From the NCBI GenBank assembly GCA_905181935.1, contig CAJIZV010000003.1, forward strand, positions 322,001-386,000: a stretch of DNA of 64,000 bases, read 5' to 3'. The DNA is from an uncultured Amylibacter sp. (GTDB lineage Bacteria; Pseudomonadota; Alphaproteobacteria; Rhodobacterales; Rhodobacteraceae). The translations under genes were made by a program, and so were the position numbers. Positions 8,693 through 18,428 of the stretch are shown one piece after another. The notes under the pieces are model-generated. The model did no database searches. It saw only the letters and a program-made list of their open reading frames with translations, and was not told the origin of the DNA. Position 1 is the first letter of the stretch. Each line of letters opens with the position of its first letter.

Positions 8693-9751
8693 TCAAAGGT
8701 AATCTCGTATACCAGTTCCAACAGCTTGGCTTATATGGCTAAATCCATTATTTTCTAATATTTGGTCTAATTCTTCCGCTATATCATATGCAAGAGATAG
8801 CCCATGAAATACTAATGCTGTATAGAGTTGTACTGCAGATGCACCAGCTCGAATTTTCTCAAATGCGCTTTGGGCAGAATCAATACCTCCAACTCCAATG
8901 AGTGGAATACTGCCATCAAGCTCATAAGCTAGTTTTGCTAAAACCTGTGTTGATCTCTCAAGTAATGGCTTGCCAGACAATCCACCTTTTTGGCTGCGAT
9001 ATTCACTTTTTAACCCAGTACGATCTACGGTAGTGTTTGTTGCAATTATTGCGTCTATCCGCGTTTTGCGGGCGACCTGAGCTATTTGTACAATTTCTTC
9101 ATTTGTTAAATCGGGTGCAATTTTTAAAAAAATCGGTATTTGTTTTTCAAGTGCATCGCGAGTTCTCATAACTCCAGCTAACAGAGAGGTTAATGCTTTT
9201 TCACCTTGTAAATCCCGTAGTTTTTCTGTGTTTGGCGAAGATACATTTACAGTAGCGAAATCTATATATTTCCCACAAGTTTCAAGAACTTTTATAAAAT
9301 CTACGGCATGATATGAGCTATCTTTATTAGCACCTAAATTTAACCCAACAATGCCTACAGGTGGACGTAAAGCTAAACGTTCAGAAATTATTTGCATTCC
9401 AGCATTGTTAAAGCCAAATCTGTTGATTGATGCATAATCTTCATTAAGACGAAATAAACGTGGTTTTTGGTTTCCATCCTGTGGTTTAGGTGTTGCTGCA
9501 CCAACTTCTATAAATCCAAAACCGGAACGTAATAATGGTGCTATTGCTTGAGCATTTTTGTCAAAACCAGCTGCTAAGCCAACTGGATTAGGAAATTCAA
9601 GTCCTGCTAAGTTTTGTGCTAATCTTGTACTTGTATAAACTCCAGGTTTGGAGGTTAGCCCTAAATTTAATGCACGTATGGCCAAATCATGCGCTCGCTC
9701 TGGATCTGTCCTATACAAAAGACGTAAGCCTACTTTTTCAATTAGTTTCAT
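8693..9751 (-). CDS. pyrD: Dihydroorotate dehydrogenase (quinone), class 2
   Basis: Membrane-associated FMN enzyme that oxidises dihydroorotate to orotate with quinone as acceptor, the fourth step of pyrimidine synthesis. The 352-aa protein has the class 2 N-terminal membrane-contact helices (MKLIEKVGLRLLYRTDPERA), then NPVGLAAGFDKNAQ, SINRFGFNNAG, the catalytic-serine region NVSSPNT, and the phosphate-binding GVGGIDSAQSAFEKI. Its start overlaps the stop of the upstream DUF952 gene (ATGA), so the two are translationally coupled. carB and upp elsewhere in the window also serve pyrimidine metabolism but are not linked to it. Confidence 0.96.
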   Translation of the reverse strand: MKLIEKVGLRLLYRTDPERAHDLAIRALNLGLTSKPGVYTSTRLAQNLAGLEFPNPVGLAAGFDKNAQAIAPLLRSGFGFIEVGAATPKPQDGNQKPRLFRLNEDYASINRFGFNNAGMQIISERLALRPPVGIVGLNLGANKDSSYHAVDFIKVLETCGKYIDFATVNVSSPNTEKLRDLQGEKALTSLLAGVMRTRDALEKQIPIFLKIAPDLTNEEIVQIAQVARKTRIDAIIATNTTVDRTGLKSEYRSQKGGLSGKPLLERSTQVLAKLAYELDGSIPLIGVGGIDSAQSAFEKIRAGASAVQLYTALVFHGLSLAYDIAEELDQILENNGFSHISQAVGTGIRDYL

Positions 9752-10086
9752 ATAATATCTTCTGGAAATAAATGAGTATTATTTATGAGTGGAAGAGGTT
9801 TAATCCATAGGGCATCATCTAGCTTTAATTTATCGTAAAGATGTGGAAAAAGTAGGTCATCTCGCGATTTTTCATATATCAATGTTTTTGGGAAGTCGGC
9901 GTCGTTATATGCTAACAACATTAAATCACTTTCACCTGAGAAATGCTTATTAGCAGTTTCTTCTAAGGTTTGAGCCGTTGAAAAGTGGATGTAACCATCA
10001 TCAATATCGATGGGTGCTCCCATTGATATACCATTATCACGGAGTATAGCCCACTCATTTGCGCGTAATATTTTATAGATTATCAT
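9748..10086 (-). CDS. DUF952 family protein
   Basis: A 112-aa soluble protein with the DUF952 core: IYKILRANEW near the start, the central DDGYIHFSTAQTLEETANKHF, and DLMLLAYNDADFP. The fold belongs with the ADP-ribosyl/glutathione-like small DUF952 group, and no reaction is established. It lies between the VOC gene (gap 2 bases) and pyrD (4-base overlap), an arrangement I associate with Rhodobacterales genomes. Probably cotranscribed with both. Confidence 0.85.
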   Translation of the reverse strand: MIIYKILRANEWAILRDNGISMGAPIDIDDGYIHFSTAQTLEETANKHFSGESDLMLLAYNDADFPKTLIYEKSRDDLLFPHLYDKLKLDDALWIKPLPLINNTHLFPEDII

Positions 10087-10088
10087 TT

Positions 10089-10502
10089 TTAATTATCAAA
10101 TATGGCTTCAAAGCTTTTGAAACCTTTTATTTCAATTGGGTTGCCAGATGGGTCACGAAAAAACATGGTACGTTGTTCCCCTAATTCATCATTAAATCGA
10201 ATAATGGGGGGTATTTCAAATTCTAAACCAGAAACAATTAAATGTTTGGATAATTTCACCCATTCATCCAATGGTAAAATGACACCCATGTGAGGCATTG
10301 GGACCATATGGTCTCCAACTTTCCCGGTATTAGCTGTTTCAAAAGGTTTACCTAAATGTAACGAAATTTGATGCCCAAAAAAATCAAAATCAACCCAAGA
10401 ATCTGTTGAACGACCTTCTTTACAGCCTAAAAGATTGCTATAAAAATGACGAGAAGTTTCCAGATTGGAAACATGATATGCAAAGTGGAATAAGGATTTC
10501 AT
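10089..10502 (-). CDS. VOC (glyoxalase/bleomycin-resistance/dioxygenase) superfamily protein
   Basis: A 137-aa protein with paired beta-alpha-beta-beta-beta modules. It starts FHFAYHVSNLETSRHFYSNL and contains the motifs WVDFDFFGHQISLH and FFRDPSGNPIEIKGF. The histidine near residue 8 (AYHV) and the glutamate in NPIEIKGF sit at metal-ligand positions of the fold, so a metal-dependent enzyme is likely. The reaction is not predictable from sequence. First gene of the minus-strand VOC-DUF952-pyrD unit. Confidence 0.85.
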   Translation of the reverse strand: MKSLFHFAYHVSNLETSRHFYSNLLGCKEGRSTDSWVDFDFFGHQISLHLGKPFETANTGKVGDHMVPMPHMGVILPLDEWVKLSKHLIVSGLEFEIPPIIRFNDELGEQRTMFFRDPSGNPIEIKGFKSFEAIFDN

Positions 10503-10680
10503 GAGTAGTCCCTATCATGCCATTTTGATGAGCCCAAGGCTGATTTGATTAGAGGGTCATAAAATATTAAAATTATTATGGGGCTAACCATAAAACTATT
10601 TACTAATAGTTATATATTATTTGCTTAATCATATTTTGTGGGGCATATTAAATGAGATTTTTTCACCTAAAGGAATGTTA

Positions 10681-11556
10681 ATGACTAGCCGTGATTTCGT
10701 ATTACCTTCGCTTAAAATGATTGAAACGTTTGAAGTTGCTGCACGTTTGGGATCCTTCAAGAAAGCCGCTGGTGAATTGGGTGTAACACCAGGTGCCGTT
10801 AGTCATCAAGTGCGTGGATTAGAGCAATCGCTTGAAATTAATTTATTTGTCCGTCAGTCACGAACCGTGGTACTTACATCTGAAGGGATCGCTCTATACG
10901 AAGTAGCTAGCAAATCAATTAATGAAATTCGCCAATCAATTCAAAAAATATTAGCTGTAAATGAAACAGCCCAAATATCAATTGGATCAACGACAGCAGT
11001 ATCATCTTTGTGGCTTACTCCTAAAATAGCAGAATTTTGGCGTGATTTTGGGCATATTCAAATTAATCAAGAAGTAAGAGATCGACCATTTAGGCGGCCC
11101 CTAAGTTTAGATTTAACAATTGAATATGCTGTAAGTCCTCCCAAAGAAATAGCAAAAGTTTTATTTGAAGATAAACTCTTACCATTATGTAGTCCCGAGT
11201 TTAAGAGAACAAATATAAATACATTAAAAGAACTTTCCCAATCGCATCTAATACATTTGGATGCGAATGAAACAAATTGGACTAGTTGGCCTAACTGGTT
11301 TGCTGCACTTGGTTATGCTGGTGAACTATCAGTACGACACAGGGTTAACAATTATGCCATTGCGCTACAATTGGCTCAGGATGGATTAGGGGTCGTCTTA
11401 GGGTGGAAGCACCTTGTTAACCCGCTGATAGATAATGGACGGTTGGTTCCACTGACTAGTTTCGAAATTGACGCTCCTGGTAAATTTTATCTGATACCAT
11501 CACGTGGAAAGATAAAAGAGCAAGTAAGAGTTTTCAGCTCGTGGATCTTACCTTAA
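10681..11556 (+). CDS. LysR-family regulator (GcvA-like)
   Basis: A 291-aa regulator with an N-terminal helix-turn-helix (ARLGSFKKAAGELGVTPGAVSHQVRGLE, about residues 23-50) and a C-terminal effector-binding domain. LPSLKMIETFEVAARLGSFKKAA and the FVRQSRTVVLTSEG wing are typical of the GcvA/AmpR group. I chose ATG 10681 because AAGGA is 6 bases upstream; a TTG at 10621 and an ATG at 10675 are in frame but fit worse. It reads in the same direction as the Rieske-dehydrogenase operon that starts 94 bases later, so it is the obvious candidate to control that operon. Confidence 0.88.
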   Translation: MTSRDFVLPSLKMIETFEVAARLGSFKKAAGELGVTPGAVSHQVRGLEQSLEINLFVRQSRTVVLTSEGIALYEVASKSINEIRQSIQKILAVNETAQISIGSTTAVSSLWLTPKIAEFWRDFGHIQINQEVRDRPFRRPLSLDLTIEYAVSPPKEIAKVLFEDKLLPLCSPEFKRTNINTLKELSQSHLIHLDANETNWTSWPNWFAALGYAGELSVRHRVNNYAIALQLAQDGLGVVLGWKHLVNPLIDNGRLVPLTSFEIDAPGKFYLIPSRGKIKEQVRVFSSWILP

Positions 11557-11650
11557 ATTAGATGAATTTTTTTCACTTATTTATGAATAAAACTCGGTTG
11601 TTAGAATCTAATTACTATGTAAGAATTACAATATAATAGGGGATTTTATC

Positions 11651-12805
11651 ATGTCAGATTTATCGTTAGTCATTCAACCGCTTAATATTGCAAAAGGCCT
11701 TCCAAACGAGCACTATATTGATGATCAAACTTTCAAAGAAGAGCGAGACAGTGTTTTATATGCAAATTGGTCTGCTGTTGGGTTTGCTAAGGATGTGCCT
11801 AAAGTGGGTGATGCTTACCCCATTACTTTTCTTGAAATGCCATTATTGATGATTCGTGATAATGACGAACAGGTACGTGTTTATCAGAATACCTGCCGGC
11901 ACCGTGGCATGATCTTAATATCAGAAAAAAGTAACATTCGTGGCACAATAAGATGTCCCTATCATTCCTGGTGTTATGGGCTCGATGGTGAATTACGCTC
12001 AACACCACACGTTGGGGGGCCTGGACAAAACACACATACAGATATCAAACGCGATGAATTAAATTTGTTTGAAATTCGTAGTCATGTCTACATGGATGTA
12101 GTGTTTGTAAATATATCAGATGACGCTGATACCTTTGAAGAAGTGCACAGCGACCTTTTAGATAGGTGGAAAGAATTTGATAAGCCATTTCATCATAACC
12201 CAGATAGCTCATTTGAATTACTCGTTGATAGTAACTGGAAGTTGGCTGTCGAAAACTATTGTGAGAGTTATCATCTGCCTTGGATTCACCCAGGCTTGAA
12301 CTTAGTTTCACGGCTTGAAGATCATTATCATCTTGAAAAGCATTTAAAATACTCAGGTCAAGGTTCTTTAGTGTATTCCCAATTGAAAGATGAAAATAAT
12401 CAGGTATTTCCAGATTTTGAAGGAGTTAGTGATAAATGGGATACTGCTTCGGAATATATATCACTTTACCCAAATGTATTATTAGGTGTTCATCGTGACC
12501 ATACATATGCAATTATATTAGATCCTCTAACAATTAATAAAACCCGAGAACGTATAGCTATTTATTATGCAACTGAACAAGCTATTGATTTAGAATACAA
12601 CGACTTGCGCGCTAAAAATACTAATTTTTGGAAAGAGGTTTTTAAAGAGGATATATTTGTTGTTGAGGGTATGCAAAAGGGGCGTCATGGAAAATTTTTT
12701 GATGGAGGAAAATTCTCACCTATAATGGATGGACCTACGCATTTATTTCATGAATGGGTTGCTACACAAATAAATATAGGTCGAAAAAAAAGAGGAATAA
12801 AATGA
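11651..12805 (+). CDS. Rieske non-heme iron oxygenase, quaternary-amine demethylase type
   Basis: A 384-aa oxygenase alpha subunit. The Rieske [2Fe-2S] ligands are Cys82-x-His84 and Cys102-x2-His105 (CRHRG and CPYHSWCYG). The mononuclear iron site is NYCESYHLPWIHP, with His208, His213 and bridging Glu205; a C-terminal acidic ligand probably lies in EDIFVVEGMQKG. The family includes the glycine betaine, carnitine and stachydrine oxygenases, which remove an N-methyl group as formaldehyde or break a C-N bond. No ferredoxin reductase gene is adjacent, so electrons must come from elsewhere. First gene of a four-gene overlapping operon. The substrate is not identifiable by sequence alone. Confidence 0.88.
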   Translation: MSDLSLVIQPLNIAKGLPNEHYIDDQTFKEERDSVLYANWSAVGFAKDVPKVGDAYPITFLEMPLLMIRDNDEQVRVYQNTCRHRGMILISEKSNIRGTIRCPYHSWCYGLDGELRSTPHVGGPGQNTHTDIKRDELNLFEIRSHVYMDVVFVNISDDADTFEEVHSDLLDRWKEFDKPFHHNPDSSFELLVDSNWKLAVENYCESYHLPWIHPGLNLVSRLEDHYHLEKHLKYSGQGSLVYSQLKDENNQVFPDFEGVSDKWDTASEYISLYPNVLLGVHRDHTYAIILDPLTINKTRERIAIYYATEQAIDLEYNDLRAKNTNFWKEVFKEDIFVVEGMQKGRHGKFFDGGKFSPIMDGPTHLFHEWVATQINIGRKKRGIK

Positions 12806-13032
12806 CAAGGTTTGAGCACCTCAACTCTCAGGTAATAAAAGCACATAAAATTGGAGAAACGTCTTCGCTAATAGATATCTATGATTTGCTCGGTGCTGAG
12901 GAGCTGGAAAAAGGTGCAATTACATCGGGGTGCTTTTTATTAACCCAAGCTTATGTTTATGCTCTGGAATCTGGAGATAAACGCGCATCAAAGATTCATA
13001 AAATATTAAAGTACTACGGTAGGGAAGAATAA
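12802..13032 (+). CDS. 76-aa hypothetical protein in a Rieske-dehydrogenase operon
   Basis: A small protein without a recognised domain, beginning MTRFEHLNSQVIKAHKIGE and ending KIHKILKYYGREE. It looks wholly helical and soluble, with basic ends, an acidic centre (DLLGAEELEKG) and a single cysteine. The ATG overlaps the Rieske stop (ATGA) with AGAGGA upstream, and its own stop overlaps the next start (TAATG), so it is surely translated with the enzymes around it. A longer in-frame start at 12754 would run back into the Rieske gene and is less likely. It could be a small subunit or assembly factor, but nothing in the sequence proves that. Confidence 0.75.
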   Translation: MTRFEHLNSQVIKAHKIGETSSLIDIYDLLGAEELEKGAITSGCFLLTQAYVYALESGDKRASKIHKILKYYGREE

Positions 13033-15452
13033 TGAAAACTCATGCACAAGCAGTAGTCATTGGGGGTGGTTTGATTGGCTGTTCGATTCTATATCATCTT
13101 GCTAAACTAGGCTGGAAAGATGTCGTTTTATTAGAGCGTGATGAATTGACATCAGGATCAACATGGCATGCCGCCGCTAATCTACATGGTTTGCATGACA
13201 ATAATAATATATCAAAATTACAATACTATACTATGCAATTGTATAAAGACTTAGAGGCTGAGACAGGCCAAGGCTGTGGAATATTTCAGCCTGGTTCTTT
13301 GTATCTGGCACAAACTGAACAACGCGAACACCAACTTAGAATTCAAGCTGCCAAAGCTCGTTACTTTAATGCAGAATTTTATGAACTTACTATCGATGAA
13401 GCACGCTCTAAAAATCCCCTAGTTAATTTTGATGGAGTTCGATGCGTAATGTTTGAACCAGATGGTGGCAATGTTGATCCATCTGGTGTGACACAAGCAT
13501 ACGCCACTGGAGCTCGCAAGATGGGAGCTGATATTCATAGGTTTACCCCAGTCACAGCAACTACTCAGCGTCCTGATCAAACTTGGGATGTTGTAACCCC
13601 TAATGGCATAATTAATACTCCGTGGGTCATAAATGTTGCAGGCCTTTGGGGTCGTGAGGTTGCTGCAATGGCGGGCGTTGTACTCCCCTTACAGCCCACT
13701 GAACATCAATACCTTGTAACTGAAACGATTCCTGAAATAGAGGCAATGAATTGTCGCCTACCATCTGTGGCTGACCGAGATGGTGAATATTATATGCGAC
13801 AAGAAGGCAATGGATTACTAATTGGTGCTTATGAAAAAGATATGAAATTCTGGGCAGAAGATGAAACGCCTCAAGGGTTTGGCCATGAACTTTTTGCAGA
13901 TGATCTTGATCGTATAATGGACAATATTATGCGTGCAATGGATAGGGTTCCTGCTGCTGCTAATGTTGGTATAAAACGTGTAATAAATGGCCCTATGATT
14001 TGGTCGCCGGATAGTTCAGCTTTGTATGGGCCAGTCCCAGAGCTAAAAGGTTACTTTTGCTGTAATGGTATTATACCTGGTTTTAGCCAATCAGGCGGAC
14101 TGGGTTTGATGACTGCTCAGTGGATTATTGAAGGTGAGCCTGAATTTGATATGTTCCCTTGGGATATTGCACGATTTGGGTCATGGGCAGATAAGGGATT
14201 TACTAAAGCAAGAGTTGAAGATCAATATGCTAACCGCTTTAAGATTCACTTTCCATTTGAAGAGCGCCAAGCTGGACGCCCGTTAAAAATGCGCCCCGCA
14301 TATGAAAAGCAAAAAACTTTGGGTGCTGTGTTTGGTTTGAACTATGGTTGGGAACATCCACTTTGGTTTGCTGGTGAGGGTGTAGATGGGCAAGAAAATT
14401 ATGGGTTTGATAGGCAGGCTTGGTTTGAACCTGTGGGTGAGGAGTGTCATGCTTTGCGTTCGAATGTTGGTATAATTGATATATCAAATTTTGGTAAATA
14501 CGAAATTAAAGGTGTTGGAGCTGGTGACTGGCTAAATGAAATAGTTGCAAACAAAGTCCCTTATGAAATTGGCCACTCTTGTTTGACACCCTTGCTTGGA
14601 ATACGTGGCGGAATAGCAGGTGATTTTACCATAACGATGTTAGGTAATGATCATTATTGGATGATTGGATCAGGTATGGCTGAACGATATCATCAACGTT
14701 ATTTTGCATCTGTAAAGCGCGCAGAAACAGTTAGCTTTCAAAGTCGTACTAATGCTTTTTGTGGGTTTAACGTAGCTGGACCAAGATCGCGTGAACTTTT
14801 ATCACGCTTAAGCCAAGCAAATTTCAGCAAAGATAGTTGGAAATTTATGCACTCAAGAAAGATTACAGTGGCAGGTATAGAAGCCATAGCAATCCGTGTA
14901 TCTTTTACGGGTGACTTGGGTTGGGAGATTTACGTTCCAGAGTTTGATCAACTCAAATTGTATGAAGCATTACTTAATACAGGTTTTGATCTAGGGGTAC
15001 GCCCTGTTGGTGGACGTGCTTTAGGAAGTTTACGAATAGAAAAAGGATATGGCTCATGGGGGCGTGAATATAGTCCAGAATATTGGCCGCAAGAAGTGGG
15101 GTTGAGTAAATTAATAAAGATGGAGAAACCTAACTTTTTGGGGAGAGAAGCTTATGCGGCATTAATCAATGAGGCACCTCGCGAACAGTTAGTAATTCTT
15201 GAAGTAGACGTAAAAAATGCAGATGCTAGTGGTGGTGAGCCTGTGTTTCTTTGTGACGGAACACCAGTGGGCAGAGTTAGTTCAGGAGCCTATGGGTACA
15301 CTGTTAAAAAATCATTAGCTCTATGTTTTATAAAGTCAGAGTACGTTGGAGTGGGTAATCAATTCGATATTGCAATTTTGGGTTTACCGCATACGGCTGT
15401 GCAACTAGCAGAACCTCCTTTTGATCCAAAAGGTGAAAGGTTGCGTGCTTAA
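13032..15452 (+). CDS. FAD-dependent dimethylglycine/sarcosine dehydrogenase-family protein with GcvT domains
   Basis: An 806-aa two-part enzyme. The N-terminal part is an FAD amine oxidase (about 1-370) with dinucleotide motif GGGLIG (11-16) and STWHAAANLHG, where His46 matches the histidine that bonds covalently to FAD in dimethylglycine dehydrogenase. The C-terminal part (about 430-800) is an aminomethyltransferase-like tetrahydrofolate domain (FCGFNVAGPRSRELLSRL, RVSFTGDLGWEIYVP, KGYGSWGREYSPE). Such proteins oxidise an N-methyl group and pass the carbon to folate as methylene-THF. Dimethylglycine, sarcosine or another N-methyl amine is possible. The start overlaps the previous stop by one base and the stop overlaps the next start. 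Confidence 0.9.
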   Translation: MKTHAQAVVIGGGLIGCSILYHLAKLGWKDVVLLERDELTSGSTWHAAANLHGLHDNNNISKLQYYTMQLYKDLEAETGQGCGIFQPGSLYLAQTEQREHQLRIQAAKARYFNAEFYELTIDEARSKNPLVNFDGVRCVMFEPDGGNVDPSGVTQAYATGARKMGADIHRFTPVTATTQRPDQTWDVVTPNGIINTPWVINVAGLWGREVAAMAGVVLPLQPTEHQYLVTETIPEIEAMNCRLPSVADRDGEYYMRQEGNGLLIGAYEKDMKFWAEDETPQGFGHELFADDLDRIMDNIMRAMDRVPAAANVGIKRVINGPMIWSPDSSALYGPVPELKGYFCCNGIIPGFSQSGGLGLMTAQWIIEGEPEFDMFPWDIARFGSWADKGFTKARVEDQYANRFKIHFPFEERQAGRPLKMRPAYEKQKTLGAVFGLNYGWEHPLWFAGEGVDGQENYGFDRQAWFEPVGEECHALRSNVGIIDISNFGKYEIKGVGAGDWLNEIVANKVPYEIGHSCLTPLLGIRGGIAGDFTITMLGNDHYWMIGSGMAERYHQRYFASVKRAETVSFQSRTNAFCGFNVAGPRSRELLSRLSQANFSKDSWKFMHSRKITVAGIEAIAIRVSFTGDLGWEIYVPEFDQLKLYEALLNTGFDLGVRPVGGRALGSLRIEKGYGSWGREYSPEYWPQEVGLSKLIKMEKPNFLGREAYAALINEAPREQLVILEVDVKNADASGGEPVFLCDGTPVGRVSSGAYGYTVKKSLALCFIKSEYVGVGNQFDIAILGLPHTAVQLAEPPFDPKGERLRA

Positions 15453-16219
15453 TGGCATGTGTTGGGTTTTTAGGAACTGGTAAGATTGCGGCTGCTATGG
15501 TGCGAGGGATAACTGGTCAAGGGCATGAAATTTATGTCTCTAAACGGGGAGCTGATATAGCTGATGATCTAGCTCTATTTGACGATGTTCAAATTTTTGA
15601 AAACCAAGACTTATTGGACAAAGTTGATATAGTCATTTTGTGCCTGCTAAAAGATGTTGCACATTTAATCTTGCCTGAGCTGAATTTCCGTAAAGGCCAC
15701 CGTGTGATATCTGTGATGGTAGATGTATCATTTTCACAATTAGCTAAGTTATGTGCACCAGTGCAGGCAATTGAAATCACAATACCTCTACCGTTTGTTG
15801 CTACTGGGAATTGCCCATTACCATGCTTTCCATCTAATATTATTATTAGTGAACTATTTGGTAATAATAATCCAATATTTTCCACAAAAACAGAGGCAGG
15901 CTTAAATGCACACTTCGCAGTAACAGCCATGGCTTCTGTTGTTTTTGCTCAAGCTGAAACAGTTAGTAAATGGTTGGCTAATTTAACGGAAGATAAGGTT
16001 GCCGCAGAGCAATATATTTTAGCAATGTTAGGTGGGTTTTTAAATGCCTTTCCCGAGGGGGGAGAAGGCCATATTAATAAAAGTTTGATTGCTTTAAACA
16101 CACAAGGTGGACTGAACCAAACACTTCGTGAGCATATGAAAGTAAATGGTACTTTAGATGATCTTGAGGAAGGTTTGAATGGATTTCGTAAGCGCTTAGG
16201 CTTACCTCCAGAGCTATAA
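15452..16219 (+). CDS. Pyrroline-5-carboxylate reductase-like NAD(P)-binding protein
   Basis: A 255-aa Rossmann protein. It begins MACVGFLGTGKIAAAMVRGI, the glycine-rich nucleotide loop of the ProC family, and has ISVMVDVSFSQLAKLC and a C-terminal helical dimer domain with GGLNQTLREHM. True ProC enzymes make proline; this copy is the last gene of a Rieske/dehydrogenase operon (TAATG overlap), so it probably handles an imine or related intermediate of amine breakdown rather than bulk proline synthesis. That role is inference. It is similar in length to ProC but diverges in the usual C-terminal substrate motif, where AMLGGFLNAFPEGGEGH replaces the standard pattern. Confidence 0.75.
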   Translation: MACVGFLGTGKIAAAMVRGITGQGHEIYVSKRGADIADDLALFDDVQIFENQDLLDKVDIVILCLLKDVAHLILPELNFRKGHRVISVMVDVSFSQLAKLCAPVQAIEITIPLPFVATGNCPLPCFPSNIIISELFGNNNPIFSTKTEAGLNAHFAVTAMASVVFAQAETVSKWLANLTEDKVAAEQYILAMLGGFLNAFPEGGEGHINKSLIALNTQGGLNQTLREHMKVNGTLDDLEEGLNGFRKRLGLPPEL

Positions 16220-16270
16220 ATAAATTCAATTAAATTAATCTAAAGTATGCAAAATAAATAAATTAAATAC

Positions 16271-16292
16271 GCCCACATAAATATGTGGACGC
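16271..16292. terminator. Weak hairpin between convergent genes
   Basis: CCACATA and TATGTGG form a short stem at 16273-16288 between the amine operon (plus) and thrS (minus). Both flanks are AT-rich but lack a clean T run, so termination here is uncertain. Confidence 0.3.
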
Positions 16293-16299
16293 AAATATT

Positions 16300-18249
16300 T
16301 TATGCTCTCATATCTGGGGGCGTTGCTTGCAGCCTGAGTTCTTTTATCACATCATCAAATGCTTGAACCTCGGTCTGCTTTTGTCCCAATCTGCGAACTG
16401 TTACTGTATCTTCTTCAACTTCACGGGCACCAACAGCTAAAATAATGGGAACTTTACCTAAAGAATGTTCTCTTACTTTGTAGTTGATTTTTTCGTTTCG
16501 AATATCGACTTCAGCTCGAATTCCAGCTGCATTTAACATGGCTACTTTTTCCAAAGCATAGTCGTTTGAATCAGTAATAATGGATGCCACAACCACTTGC
16601 CTTGGAGCCAGCCAGAATGGTAATTTGCCTGCATTACTCTCAATCAAAATTCCAATAAAACGCTCAAATGAGCCTAATGTTGCACGGTGTAACAAAACAG
16701 GACGCTGTTTGTTTCCGTCTTGACCAATGTATGAAGCATCAAGTCTTTCAGGTAGAACAAAATCAACTTGATGGGTACCACATTGCCAATCACGGCCAAT
16801 TGCATCTGTTAAAACAAATTCTAGTTTAGGCCCATAAAACGCACCTTCGCCTGAATTCATCTCAGGTTCGATTCCAGCTGCGCGGGTAGCCGATAATAAT
16901 GCTTTTTCTGCTTTGTCCCAAACTTCGTCAGAACCAGAACGCTTTTCTGGGCGGTCAGAAAATTTGACTTTAAATTCATCAAAACCTAAATCTCTATAAA
17001 CATTTGATAGGAAGTTTATGTAAGTTTTTGTTTCGGGTTCAACTTGGCTTTCTGTACAAAAAATATGACCATCATCCTGAGTGAATCCGCGCACACGCAT
17101 AATGCCATGCAAAGCACCAGATGGTTCGTAACGATTACAGGATCCAAATTCAGCCATACGTAAAGGTAGATCGCGATAAGATTTTAAGCCTTGGTTGAAA
17201 ATTTGTACATGGCATGGGCAGTTCATGGGTTTCAACGCATTGACGGCTTTTTCACGGGCATGCTCTTCATCTACCTCGACTATAAACATATTCTCTTGAT
17301 ATTTTTCCCAGTGTCCGGAAGCTTCCCACAACTTGCGATCTAAGACTTGTGGGGTGTTAACTTCTACATAGCCATTTTTATCCTGCATACGGCGCATGTA
17401 ATCTTGTAAAGATGTGTAAATACGCCAGCCGTTTGGGTGCCAAAAAATTTGACCTGGAGCTTCTTCCTGCATGTGAAATAAATCCATTTCCCGACCTAAT
17501 TTACGGTGATCGCGCAATGCTGCCTCTTCTAACATCGTTAAATGAGCTTTAAGATCATTCTTATTTTTAAAAGCTACGCCATATATTCTTTGTAACATGG
17601 CTTTATTGCTATCGCCGCGCCAATAAGCTCCAGCAACTGACATCAGTTTAAAACTATCACCAGGAATTTGTGCTGTATGTACTAGGTGTGGGCCACGGCA
17701 TAAATCTTGCCAGTAGCCATGCCAGTACATGGATAGATCTTCGTCGCCAGGTATACTTTCGATCAATTCAACTTTATAAGGCTCATTATTATTTTTATAA
17801 TATTGAATTGCACGTTCTCGTTCCCACACTTCTCGGCGCACAGGATCTTTTAAATTTATAATTTCCCGCATTTTTTTTTCGATGATAGTTAGGTCTTCAG
17901 GAGTAAATGGTTCAGTTCTATCAAAGTCATAATACCAACCATTTTTTATAACTGGTCCAATGGTGACTTGCACATCTGGCCATAATTCTTGAACGGCTCG
18001 GGCCATAATATGTGCACAATCGTGCCGTATTAATTCCAGTGCTTGCACATCGTCTTGCATTGTATGAATTGCAAAATTAACGTCACCTTTTATTTCACGT
18101 GATAGATCAGAATGTTTACCATTGATTGAACAACTAATAGCTTTTTTTGCGAGTGAAGAAGAAATATCTTTTGCAATATCCATGCCTGTGGTGCCAGTTG
18201 GATAATTGCGTGAATTGCCATCGGGAAGAGTAATAGTAATATTTGACAT
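16300..18249 (-). CDS. thrS: Threonyl-tRNA synthetase
   Basis: Class II synthetase that charges tRNA-Thr. At 649 aa it has the full set of parts: an N-terminal TGS domain ([21 protein letters not shown]), an editing domain with the zinc-type HxxxH motif ([11 protein letters not shown] near 77) and the [17 protein letters not shown] segment, then a catalytic core with the zinc-binding cysteine in [10 protein letters not shown], motif 2 ([22 protein letters not shown]) and motif 3 ([17 protein letters not shown]), and finally the anticodon domain. Monocistronic, convergent with the amine operon. Confidence 0.97.
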   Translation of the reverse strand: MSNITITLPDGNSRNYPTGTTGMDIAKDISSSLAKKAISCSINGKHSDLSREIKGDVNFAIHTMQDDVQALELIRHDCAHIMARAVQELWPDVQVTIGPVIKNGWYYDFDRTEPFTPEDLTIIEKKMREIINLKDPVRREVWERERAIQYYKNNNEPYKVELIESIPGDEDLSMYWHGYWQDLCRGPHLVHTAQIPGDSFKLMSVAGAYWRGDSNKAMLQRIYGVAFKNKNDLKAHLTMLEEAALRDHRKLGREMDLFHMQEEAPGQIFWHPNGWRIYTSLQDYMRRMQDKNGYVEVNTPQVLDRKLWEASGHWEKYQENMFIVEVDEEHAREKAVNALKPMNCPCHVQIFNQGLKSYRDLPLRMAEFGSCNRYEPSGALHGIMRVRGFTQDDGHIFCTESQVEPETKTYINFLSNVYRDLGFDEFKVKFSDRPEKRSGSDEVWDKAEKALLSATRAAGIEPEMNSGEGAFYGPKLEFVLTDAIGRDWQCGTHQVDFVLPERLDASYIGQDGNKQRPVLLHRATLGSFERFIGILIESNAGKLPFWLAPRQVVVASIITDSNDYALEKVAMLNAAGIRAEVDIRNEKINYKVREHSLGKVPIILAVGAREVEEDTVTVRRLGQKQTEVQAFDDVIKELRLQATPPDMRA

Positions 18250-18428
18250 GTGGTCGATTCTTTCGGTTTAGCGCCTACTGAACGCTCGGTTGAACTTATA
18301 TTAATGCTTTTGCCAGACCGGGTTATATTGTCAAGGTGTTGATAAATTTCTGTAGTTTTTTTAATTAGGAGTTGGTGACGTTGACTATCTTCTGGGATAA
18401 TGGTTTCAATAATTAGAAAGAGGCATCA

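Noticed and set aside
11557..11650. Possible glycine riboswitch before the Rieske operon
   Set aside because: The gap is under 100 bases and lacks the conserved purine-rich core of that riboswitch.
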